A DNA stretch of 64,000 nt, taken from the NCBI RefSeq assembly GCF_028769735.1, contig NC_088177.1:24150099-24214098 (forward strand), in the 5' to 3' direction. A program made the position numbers and the translations under genes. The DNA is from Zonotrichia leucophrys gambelii (lineage: Eukaryota; Chordata; Aves; Passeriformes; Passerellidae). The notes below the pieces were generated by a model. The model had not been told where the DNA came from. It searched no databases and saw only the letters and a list, made by a program, of their open reading frames with translations. The stretch's first letter is position 1. Each line of letters starts with the position of its first letter. Below are positions 1-11,060 of the stretch, one piece after another.

Positions 1-25
1 GGAATAAAAGGAGATTCCAGTTTTC

Positions 26-671
26 TCAATAGCAGTTGTTTGTGGTGGTCTCAGCATCTGCTGAGAATATTTGCTTTTTATCATCCACAAACTGGTAAAT
101 GCTTCCATAAGAAATGCTCAAGACCCAGACTAAGAGAGGAAGTGAAACCACAATCAAATATACAGGGAAAAAATATTTTCCTGGGAAAGTCACAATGAAG
201 TAATAAGAAATGTCCTTCGATAGTCTTTGTGATTTTAAGGGAAGTAATTGCTGTATCTTCTGCCTTTGCTTTGTCAGAACTTCCTGTACAATCCTTCTGT
301 CCTGTGCTTGCGCTGCTCCTGTGGATCCTGCATGTGATGTTAGTGAGATTGAATTGTAGAGCACCAGGCTGTCCTGGGTAGCCTGGTGCTCTACAATTTT
401 GTCCACAGAAAAAGCTGTCAGAACAGCACCTGTTTCCCTAACTGCAGGCATTCTGGTACTTTATCTGTGGGTGCATAGCTGGAGGCTGCACTAGATCTCT
501 TTGCTCTTGTGGTTTGGTAATTGCAGCAGCAGGTAGCTTTGGCAGCATTTCATATCCATAATTGTCTCCATGAGTGTCTCTCAGTGGAGTGGATGTGCTC
601 ATTTCTATCCATGATTCTTTTATCCTAATTGAATAACTGCAGCTCACTAGTGTCCAGCATTCATGACTCAA
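26..671 (-). pseudogene. Unrecognised, possibly frameshifted ORF pair with one membrane segment
   Basis: Two minus-strand open frames, 671-438 (77 codons) and 451-26 (141 codons), follow one another in different frames with a 14-nt overlap. Together they would give roughly 215 residues. The first part is polar, with a tyrosine-rich stretch (DNYGYEMLPK). The second has a basic, glutamine-rich stretch (TKQRQKIQQLL) and then a strongly hydrophobic segment (YFFPVYLIVVSLPLLVWVLS) typical of a membrane helix, followed by a short polar tail. I do not recognise the family. A perfect 19-bp hairpin lies inside the second frame. The frame change and the missing promoter or splice context argue for a relic or chance ORFs rather than a working gene. 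Confidence 0.18.
352..398. repeat. Perfect 19-bp inverted repeat, 9-nt loop
   Basis: The arm at 352-370 is the exact reverse complement of the arm at 380-398. The loop is gtcctgggt (371-379). The arm begins AATTGTAGAGCACCAGGCT. No mismatch is present, so it is either young or maintained. Confidence 0.9.
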
Positions 672-3600
672 ACTACAGACTGGGCGATGTCTTTCACACT
701 ACTATGCCATGTCATGGTTTTCCCACTGCTTTTAGGTCTCCCTGTGAATAGCAAAAGCAACCTATGGGCTCCTTGCCTGGATTGTCACCTCCCTGGAAAG
801 TGGCTCTGTGTAGCTACTCAAATTAATTAGGATACACAGGAAGGGAGAGAGCAAGGTTCGGGGAGTGATACCAGCTTTAATGTAGGCAGGCTCATCTTCC
901 TCTGCAGTCAGTGAAATGGTCTCCTCCATAAACAGCTCCTGTTTTTCAAAATATTGACTATGCCAGGCATCACAATTCCCCTTGAGTTTTCATTTTTTTT
1001 AGCAGACATCTAAAACTTGGCTAGCTATGACTATGTGAACAACAATGAATATCAGCAGTCTTAGCTCAAACAAGGAACTAAAAATCATCAGATTACTGCA
1101 GTTAAATGCAAGGTAATCCTCAAATTCATCAATACATGAAAGTCAGTAACTTTGAGAAAATCTGTCCAAGTTCCTGGCCCACTCACAACTTTCTGAACTC
1201 AGACAAATACACTGTTGGTTAAAGTGCTTAGAATGGCCCATGTGTAAAGCGTAATGTAGAGCCTTTCATTCTGTATGTGACAGGAGATGCTTCCGTTTGG
1301 ACTCTTCATTTGTCTCAGAGAAGTGTGGGTGTGAGTCTCTTCCCATCATACTCCATACAAGCAGTCCCTACAGACTTGCTTCCCAGGATAGCATTAGGCT
1401 TTTGGAGATCCCTCAGTGTATTTATTTCTTGTAAAGATCTATTGCATTGTCAGCACTTAGCACCAGATAATAATTCTGGAGCCAGACGCTCCCATCACTG
1501 GCCACAAGTCACTTCTATTGATTTCAAGTACAATGCTGCTTTTATCTCCTTTCCATGCAGGAAGGAGTGTGGTTGGGCCACCCTCACTGTGTGCATTGTA
1601 GGAGTAACACAAGAAACACATTGGAGGAACTCTTAGATAGAGGCAATGCTGCTTTACCTTAATTTCTAGAATGGGGCACATAAAAAGAAGGAATTTTATT
1701 TTTTCTTTGAAAGTGAGATATTAATTCCAGTCAAATTATGGGAGTATTGTTGCTGCCTTCCATATACATGGGATATGATAAATTTTCTTCTTCAATTTGT
1801 AAGTCTTTTTAGCAGCTGGTTAATGGTTACCACTCTTTATAAGTGGCAAGAAACAAAAAGTTGTATCTTAACCCCAAACTAACTGTATAAAAACCAGACC
1901 ATTTCAGTGAAGAAGATTCTCTTTGAGAAGTCTAGTTTGACAGGTTCCTTAACCATAATCAGAAGAATGAGAAAAAATGTACATGGAGTGAGCACAGGTA
2001 CCATGTTACCTCATGAGTGAGTGAGGAGGATGCACCTCAGAAATTAGCATGGAATCAGTCTGAATTGGAATCAATCTGAATGACTAATGGTGGGGAAGAG
2101 GGGTTAGAAGGGAATCTTCATCTATACACATTACCAAAAAAGGCTGTTATTTAGGCACCAGTAGAATCTGAAGTTACAGACAGGCATTAGACGTGGCTGC
2201 TCACAGCAGGACCCAGGTGCCAAGCTAGAAAGGATATGTAATGCTCCCCATAGCAGCATCTGGCTTTTTGGCAGAGCCTACACACTTGGGCATTGATGAC
2301 TCTGGATTTGCTTTGTAGTCTCTCAAACAGTTGCATTGCAGTGGCTCTGGGCAAAACTGCAGAACCTTTTCCTCCACAGCACATCATTTCACATAGCATT
2401 TCACAAAAGAATTACCACTGAAAATGAACATAGTCTGTGCAATTAGTCTGATAATTAAGACTTAAGTACTGGACAGAGATCAAAGTGCTTGTAATCTGCA
2501 ATAAAGTTCCTAGAGTTGTAAGGATTTTCAAAATGTTAGCTCGTGCTTTATTGCACCTTCCATTTATTGTGTACCCATGATAGCAGCAAACACATTTTCC
2601 CAGTGGATATCAGCATGTATAACTGCAACACCTGTTACTACAGAAGCCTGGTATTTCTCACAATATGATTACTCTGTCAACGACTGCCATAAAAGGTGGC
2701 ATCTGTATTCATCAAAAAGAGTTATCAATAAATGTAAAGCCATACCACAATTAGAGATCTCCAAGGAAGAACAAATCCAACCAAAAAAAAAGTCAGTGAC
2801 AGTATTTAATTACTAAGATTGTTAATCAGTAAAATGCCTTCATAACTTTTAATTAAATTTTTATTTGAACTGGATGTTTAGAAAATCTGATTCTTTGTTT
2901 TTGTTTCATTTAACAGTTGCACTACTAAAGTACTGGTGGCATCTGTGAACAGCCTTCCTCGAGGGGACACTTTATGTCTGTAACTGCATTTTGTCACCTA
3001 CAGAGGGTGTTAAGAATCTTGTTAAAAATAAGGGAAATAGTTAGGAGACATCTCACTGTAGCCATTATTATAGTGCAAATTACCAGGTAGAGTAATCCAG
3101 AAGCTGTCAGGAAAGGTTAGTAAGAAACAGTGTCAGGAAATCAACTATACAGCAATCCATCATGGCCTAACACTAGCTCTAAACTGAAAGCTTTTCAAAG
3201 GCATTGTTTTATGAAGTAAGGGACATTATTTTTTTTTACAGCATTGAATAAAGATAACTAGGAAAGTGGTTCTCTCATGAAAGATATAAAGACATAATGA
3301 TGAAAAATGTCAATTATTTTATTGCACAAATCTGCAGGCAAGGTAAAAACCAGAGAGAGGTAGCTACAATTGAAGGGGGCCATTGTAATATAATACCTTA
3401 CTTTTATTTTCATTTTAATTTAGAAATATGCTGTCTGATTTTTGCAATCTTTATTCAGACAACAAATGACAAGCTTTCTAGATTACCAGTTCAGTCCTTA
3501 GAGGCTCTGTAAGATGTCATGAAAATACAAAATTTGCCTTTCAGGAAGTTTTTACAAGTGCAGTCTTGATACTGATTATAACACAGATTGCCATTGTTCT

Positions 3601-5306
3601 GTTAAGGTGTATTAGCATCCCCAGGGCTCTAAAATAGCTTTATAGTACTTAAGAAGCAGAACTCTGTCAGAAAAGATGACCAAAAACCTGTCTTTATATT
3701 CCATATGAAAATGTCTCAAGAAGTACCAGTTACCAGGGATTGCACTGGCATTAAAAAATACGAAAATGTTAAGAGACAGTTGTCTCAGATTGAAGGCATC
3801 CCATAAGTTTAAGTGATAGCTGGAAGGGCTGTGAAGATGATAAACAGAAATAGTAATGAGCAGAAGTCTGTATAAGATGGCAAGTTCAATCATACCACAG
3901 TTTACTGGAGTCTCTGAGAGCTCTTGGTGTGCTATACACCCCAATGAAAAACCATGGAGAAGAATAATGCAATTAGGAATTAAGAATTTTTTAATGGGGC
4001 TGACTGATGTTTAGATGGCAGAAAGTTTAATTACAAGCAGAAACTCACATCAAGTTTGCATTGCTACTAAAGGTTATATTTATATCCAGCCTCGATGTGC
4101 TACCAAGGGCTAGTCTTCATTTGCAATGTTTGTGATATTTTCTGAAGACTTGTCAGAATGGAGCACTCACTTCTCATGGGTATAAAAATACTCTTATGAA
4201 CAGATAATAGCATCAATCACTTTTAGTATTTGAATGTCAGATATATATGAAAACCCTGCTAACTACCTCCAATAAAGAACTTCAAAAATTGCTCCTCAAA
4301 ATACATATACATGTATTTTAATTCACAGGAGAACAGATTAAGAGAACTCTCCTTCCATGACACATTGGATGAGAATCTGTCTTGTTGCAATGCTAAAAAT
4401 TCGCAATCCATCAACTAAATGCAGATGCAGGGCACCATCTCGTATTTCCTTGTCAGATAAATTATGCCTTATATCAAAGACCACACAGATTCCTACTTAA
4501 CAAAACAGGAGTATGTTTGGACATATCATAAATATGAAATATGAAAGAAAGCAAAATAAGACAGTCAATAAAATGCAAGATTTGTAAGTCAGATAGCATA
4601 TACCTTAGAAATAATGTTACCAATACTCAGAATCTGTGATTAAAGAAATATTCATAATCTGTCACTAATTTTCCACAGAGATTGAAATTTTTTATAATAC
4701 TAACCTGAAAATGTCTGAGGGAAATTAAAAGAAGAAAAATAGCAGATGAAATGTACATTTTTCTATATTTGCATATATATATATATATATATATATATAA
4801 AGGTATTTCCCTTTATTTCTCTCTTTTTCTCAATTAACAGCTAAGCTGGGAAAAGGATTCATGTTGTCCAAGGACAAGTTGGAAGATATGCTATTATTGA
4901 GAATAGTCAAATATAAAACCATAAACAGAAATTGCCTGCAGCTGTCATAATAACTGTCTGGGCAATAAAATGGTAGCTAAAATTCAATACAAGATGGTAA
5001 AGTGTATGAAGAAATCAGCTCTAAGCAAACTACTGCCACTCAAGGTAGGCATCTTGGATTGAGTTGCTTCATAACATCAAGAACTTGGTATTCCTTAGTT
5101 TTCATTAAGCAAACTCTGCCAAGAATAATTTGGAAAGGACTTTCAAAGAAAATACTGAACTGATTAGACTTCTGATGTCCTTGTCTTGGATATAGCTTAT
5201 TGTTCTGGTCAGAGTATAATAAAAATTTACAGCAGAACTGATATCTAATCAACATAAAGCTACATTAATAATATGTAATGGTTCTCATTTTGTTTCCATG
5301 TATTAG
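672..5306. other. Intergenic, no gene recognised
   Basis: AT-rich sequence with only short unconvincing open frames. A good splice-acceptor-like tract ends at 4841 (pyrimidine-rich, then AACAG), but the open frame after it closes at a TAA pair near 4960 with no usable donor first. The only simple repeat is the (AT)n tract listed separately. No RNA gene, long terminal repeat or conserved family was recognised. Confidence 0.5.
4773..4799. repeat. (AT)n microsatellite
   Basis: Uninterrupted alternating AT of about 13 units, likely to vary in length between individuals. Confidence 0.95.
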
Positions 5307-5867
5307 GAGCTCTGCATACTGAAGCAGCTTCCACAGATGAAGACTCTAAAGACGCTCTGGCTAAACCAGAAAACCAGTTGCAGGGTAAGAATTCTAAAAT
5401 ATTTATATAATTAGGTAATTATTTTTTTAGTAGTTTAATAATATGCTGTACTTTATGGACAATTGGCTCCTGTCAATTGACTTTCAGACTCATATTGCAA
5501 ACAAATTATCATATTCCTTTTCTTCTGATTAAAAATGAAGTTTTGTGGTATATAACTGAACAACAGCTCATTCAGCCAAACCAACCAACATCTTCAAAAT
5601 CTCTTATTTAATCTTTGAATAGGCAGACATACTCATTCTCTAGGAGCTCACATTTATCAGCAATGATCACAAGCTCTCATTAATCCTTCATCAACCCTGC
5701 ATTCATCTGTAGTACCTGGCCCCCTGCGTAAAAGAGGCAGTAGAAATTCACCTCACGGTCCATGCATCAAGCTTCTGAGTTCTTGGCAAGGTAGCCTGTC
5801 TCTTCAGACTGACATTAAACTTGATATAAAATCTTCAGATGAAGATGAATCTTCCATGTGGAAATAG
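5307..5867 (+). other. Candidate two-exon 3' end of an unknown gene
   Basis: An AG-GT bounded segment at 5307-5384 (acceptor TATTAG, donor GTAAGA) is open in a frame reading ALHTEAASTDEDSKDALAKP and onward. It leaves one base over. A second segment begins after CTGTAG at 5713 with two bases that complete that codon as Val. It stays open for 50 more codons to a TAG at 5865-5867, ending in the acidic stretch KSSDEDESSMWK. The phases match and the composition looks protein-like. I recognise no family and cannot place upstream exons, and the first segment is also open in another frame. Chance is a real alternative. Confidence 0.22.
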
Positions 5868-8800
5868 TTCCAGTGTTTAAGTACCTTTTGCACTTTATTC
5901 TTGCTTTATGCTTCACTGTCTTTTCTTCAGTCATTGGATGTTCCTATACTTGTGTCTGTTTATAGGTATCACATCTTCATCTGTAGATAATTATGGACCA
6001 TGATCAAATTATATCTTAATTAACTGAACTGAACAGACTCAGCTTATTACAAAACTCTACAGAAAGGTAGGTTCCCACTTTCAGGGATTTTTTTGCTCAG
6101 AGTTTTTCTGATATGTCACCATATTTCCTAATGGTGGGTACATCCCATGCCAAACATGCTGCCTCAGAAATATATTTGATGTCACATGCATCGCTATTAT
6201 TACCAATGTCCACGTTTTTCCCAGAATTTCCATCTACATCTTGAAGAACCACGTTAGGTCTCTCTTTGTCCTTCTGTGACATCTCTTCATTGATGGCTTT
6301 TCATCAATGACTTGCAAATATTCACAGCTCCTACTTTCCAAACATTGTTTTCTGTCCTTCTAACAACTGGTGCATCACCCACAGATCTTCTTTATTTTCT
6401 TTGTTTCACTCTTCTATTACTCCTATACTCAGAAAATAATATATGAAAAAAAACCCCTTTCTGAAAATTAAAATAAACCAATATGTGAATGTATGATATC
6501 TGCCCTAAGTTGTTGAAATGCAATCACAATTTCTGTCTCTCTTCACCACTACAATAATATCTTCTAGTTGAGAAGGAAGTGTGATACAAGGAACCTACCA
6601 TGGGATGGAAAAAATACTTTGTTTCTTGATTACACTGTGAACCTTTTCTGTTTTGACAATTTCCCTCACATTTCATCCTAAGCAGGTGAGCAAGTACAGC
6701 ATACATTTATTTTCAAACACAAAAGAAGCTTATGAATTGTGCTAGTGATAGGGGTGGTGGGAACAGAAAGGAGATGGCAATCCATGACTTAGGTTCATTA
6801 ATCAAAACTGTTTTAGCTCCTGTCCATGAGATCTTGCAGGTGTCTTTGGGCAACCTGACCTGGCTTAACTATAAAGGTCTTGTAAGAAATGGGTGATTAT
6901 TTTTTCCCTAATTTGAGATCAAATAGCAGTGATAAGGATTTTACCAGCTTTGGATAATATTATTAAATTAATAGCAATAATATCATGTCTCATTTTCATG
7001 AAAGTGAAAGAATGAAATTGGCTAAATTGTTCAACACTGTGTTCCACCATCCTGGTATTTTCAAGCATATAAAGGTAAAATTTTTTTTTGTGTGAGAGGC
7101 AGCAATATATGGTGGAGATGAAAGTGGTGTGTATATGGATATATAACTTCCAATTTAGTTTATGGTATAATGCACATGTACAATTTTAGGAGCTGTCTGT
7201 CTGCTGTTTGGTCAGCTGCAGCCGATTGCAGGAAGGAGGGAAGCACCATGTTCCTTCCCAAGGCTTCATTTCTGCTCTCACTTTATTCTGGAGTCACAGC
7301 CCTTCAGCTGACAGTGAGAGGTGCTCTTCCTCTGTGGGGAAAAGTATGACTGAGATCTTAAGAACCTTATTGTGACTCAGTGAAAGATCCATCTGATCAG
7401 CTGCAAGCAAAGTTAAGCTGCTAAAGAGAACATAAGAAACTTTTCCCTGGCTATGTAAAAGATCACTTTAGGTAATATCAGCTCCTGTACTCAGCCACTG
7501 CCAGTAAAGCTCTAAAAGCATTTTCTCCCTCTCCATCTTGTGACCATTCCAACCAGAGGAAACATGAATGTAAGCTATATATATATATTACATGCTCACA
7601 GCTATTCAGGAAAGATGAGAAGCTGAAGGCCATGGCAAAACCCTCACCATGTTTTACCTGTCACTCCTGTTAAGAAAAACCTCTCCCAGTCATGAGGCTG
7701 TGGGAGGCTTTAAGGATCGTACAGAGGGTCAGAATGGAGACTGTAACACTTGGGGGGACATGTGTACAGCTTTTGGTTTTAATACAGAATTGTACCCCTA
7801 AGTACCAGTCACCAGTCCTCATTTGTGCAGTAGAACAAAGCCCTTTGCTAATGCCAGGGTGGCTCAGTGGGCACCCAGGCACCCCACCAGTCATGGCTGC
7901 AGCCATGGCAGCCTGTCTGGGACCTGAGGGCTGGGACAGAAGGTGCCCGGGGTGTGGCTCTATGGCTCTTCCATGGATTTATCAGGGGGAAGGTATTAAG
8001 ACCTGCATGTGTCTGTAATGGCCATAGCCAGACCCAAAGGAATCTTCTCAGAGGAGAATCTCAGCTCTTCATGTATAACCTGGAAATGCCTCCAATGTTT
8101 CTATACAAAAGAGAAAAGGGGTGGGGAAAGTTAAAGAAAATTAGGTTGAGTTGGAAACAAGAGAATCTTTACTATTTGATTACAAAACCTCTCTGTTTCT
8201 AAATCCTCATCTAAAAAATTTACATTAACATCCAAATCAGATCAGACACTTAAATCGGTTCTGAACACTCAAATATCAAGATGAATACAGGGTTTTGTTC
8301 AATCTGTTTTGTATCTGGAAGCTGTCTAATAGAAAGAAAGGTATAGCTGATGTGCTGCCCCTTTGGTCTTTAATCAGACAGCAGTCCTGTCTTTCTGCCT
8401 GTCCTTTCACTGCAAAATCTTATACTAATGCTGATCATTCCAATGAAGTCTTAACTACAGAAATAACAGAAAAATTAGAAAAGTAGGCCAAACACTTTGT
8501 CTTTTATTTAATTCAATTTCTTCCTTCTTATATATATATTTTTAGTCATCTTGGTATATGGGTCAAGAAAAAAAATTCACAAAAATCTGCTGAAATTCTA
8601 GGCCAGAACTGTCCTAGTGGAGGACCTGGCTAAGTCACAGACATGACTACAGTCTTCCGTGGCATTCTCTCTTCCTCTCAATTATCTAAATTCTCTGAAA
8701 AGCTGAGCATCTGAAACAAACATGTGAAGGTGAGAAGGAATACCAAACAAAGTGGGTATCTTTCTTGCTCAGTAGGCCTGGATAAAAGTATACATTTAGG

Positions 8801-10779
8801 TTTATAAATCCTTTTTTATTTGTTCGCTTCTCCTAGTCTACTCTGTATTTCTTTTCAAAGATTGCAAGTGAAAATATTAATAGGGACTTTCCCATATATA
8901 TTGCTAAATTTTAGAAACAGGAATGGGAATGGAATATTTGGACCATCCCTGCTGTTACTTCTGAGTCCTGACTACTGCTGTTCACTTCCTTGTCATTAAT
9001 AAAAGATCAAGGAGATGACACAGACACTGTGGTGAGAAACAGCAAGTCTGTTTTGACATGAATTTTCCAGAATAATTCTCTTTCTGTACTGATGCTAAAG
9101 CCTCACACAGGGAGGTTTTCTATTGGTTGAGTATGTGCCAAAGAATGTTAATAAGGGAGATGGTTGAGTTAGTAATTCCCTTTCAGAAATGCTCTGGGAG
9201 TGTGCACCATTGGGGTTTTGGGGAGTGGTATATATAGCACAGGCATGATGGACACTGATTATCTGCATTGCTGCAAAGTAACTAACATTATAGCTCTGCC
9301 ACATCCTTGCCCAGTGAAGTATGAGTGCACCCAGTGTGCAAGTGCTCCCTCCGTCTCTGCCAGTGGCTGGGAAGCTTAAAACTGTAAAGAGAATAAGGAG
9401 TCAAACCTATAGGACTGAGAATTTCCTGAGTATTAATAAAAGGGATCAGTATCCCATTTTTACCCAGAGATCTTGAAGGGACCTATATGATCCAATGACT
9501 CTAAAATTTAGATGTACAGAGAAGCTGAATGCTTAACTCTTTATGGCTTTTTGGAAAATCCCAGGAAAAGGTGCAGTGTCCATTTCTTAGTGTCTCTGTG
9601 AAGAGCACATGCATGGTTCCTAACCTGATTTGATGATCTCTGAAATGTGGACATACATACAGCCCAGCACAGTGGAATATTCACCAATAAAATAGGTTAG
9701 TGTTATTTAAATTTTAAGCAGCCATGAATAAAAATATAGCAGAAGGCTCTCACAGGCGATTGCAATCTACTGAACCAATCACATCCTAATTAAATTTTCC
9801 ATAGCTTGTCTTTGGAAAATTACCCAGAAGCATCCTTCAGCATTTGTTCAAGACACATTTTTCTGATAAAGGGATTATGTGGGATTTAAAGAAATTTAAT
9901 ATCAAGTAAATAATGAAATAATAAATTTAATATCAAGTGGAGCTCGCCAAGAATAGAAATTACAAAGGAGCTTTCTCATATTGCTCTACCTTATTGTCAC
10001 AGAGCTGTTTCCACAACATTTTGTGTTCGCTTGGATTTTTCTGCATATTGAGAATTGATGACAGCATGTTTGTTACCCAAGTTAAACACTGTAAGTAGTT
10101 TAGAATCTCTGATATTTTAGCCATGTTAACCAGAAATGGTGATCCATTAAAGAAACTCCATTGCCTGTGGCCTCACTGTAGATCACTGTCCCCACAGTCT
10201 TAGAGGACAGTGAGCCACAAAACCAGTAATGATTAGGACTCCTAGCTGAGGTGAAAAGCTATTGCCTCATGGAACTATTTTCCAATCCTCCTCCTTCCAG
10301 CTGAGCTGGACTAGTGACACTATAAAATGGCAATTAAAAGACTCAAGTTTAAAAATACCTTCAGCTTCCCAGGTCCCACAATGGCAAAGGTTAAGTGGAT
10401 TATGTGGAGATAATTCACTCAGCTCCAGGGGGAGGGTGCTGGCTGCCAGGACTGTTGGGTACCTCCCTCTCCCCTCCTCACTTGCTGAAGCAGCGGTTGT
10501 TACAGTGGTGTCAGTTTTGCCAACCTAAAACAAGAAAAAGCCTGGAAAACTTTCCCAATGGACCCTGCAATTACTAATGGGCACTGACTGGTACTTGCAA
10601 ATTTCATTTGGATACAGTCTTGAGAGCTGAGCATGGAAGTGGTCCCTAGTCCTCAGCTGACATCTTAATGCTATTGACCATTCATGCAAGTCTTCCAGTA
10701 AAAACACCCTGTTTCTTCAAGAGAAAAGGAATATGAAAAAGATTGCTGGCCTTACATGAACAGCTACTCTCCCCCATGC
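5868..10779. other. Intergenic, no gene recognised
   Basis: AT-rich. A 61-codon minus-strand ORF at 6282-6097 (MSQKDKERPNVVLQD...) has a protein-like composition. Just upstream another frame is open, which suggests a decayed coding relic or chance. A short (AT)n tract lies near 7576-7590. A 16-bp direct repeat (AAATTTAATATCAAGT) occurs at about 9892 and again about 30 bp downstream. Overlapping open frames on both strands at 7.67-8.2 kb show no family resemblance. Confidence 0.45.
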
Positions 10780-11060
10780 TCCAGCTGAATTAAAACCACC
10801 AATTACACCTCTAGTTGTGTGGCAACACCTACACTGTGTTTCCAATTAACTTTGTAAGTTTTTAATCAGTGACAAATGCATTTTTGTAAATTCAATTTGC
10901 CTTTTATTGCAGCACCTATAAAATGTCTTGCAGCATTCCGGAACTCTGTGAAGGTTTTACTTGCTACTGACATAACGCAGCTGTCGGACCTACAACAAAG
11001 GCTGAGCTTTATGAGCAACTTGAATTAGGATGTAGGTTAAGCAATTAAAGTTCAAGCAGG
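10780..11060. promoter_or_regulatory. Candidate homeodomain-rich regulatory element
   Basis: Within this stretch are CTTTTATTG (10901-10909) and CCTATAAAA (10915-10923), both close to posterior HOX (group 13) binding sites. A SOX/TCF-like AACAAAGG and several ATTA cores lie nearby. The stretch has little simple repeat and looks denser in motifs than its flanks. Its position in the desert on the HOXD side of ATP5MC3 makes a limb or genital enhancer conceivable. No conservation could be tested, so this is inference. Confidence 0.2.

Noticed and set aside
4842..5045. Strong acceptor and a good donor GTAGGC flanking about 200 nt
   Set aside because: All three frames contain stops between them. 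It could only be non-coding.
6848..6890. Possible CR1 fragment (TGGGCAACCTGACCTGG)
   Set aside because: Too short, and the diagnostic 3' tail is missing.
7670..8202. Overlapping ORFs of 78-111 codons on both strands
   Set aside because: Mutually overlapping in several frames, no family motif, no splice or promoter context.
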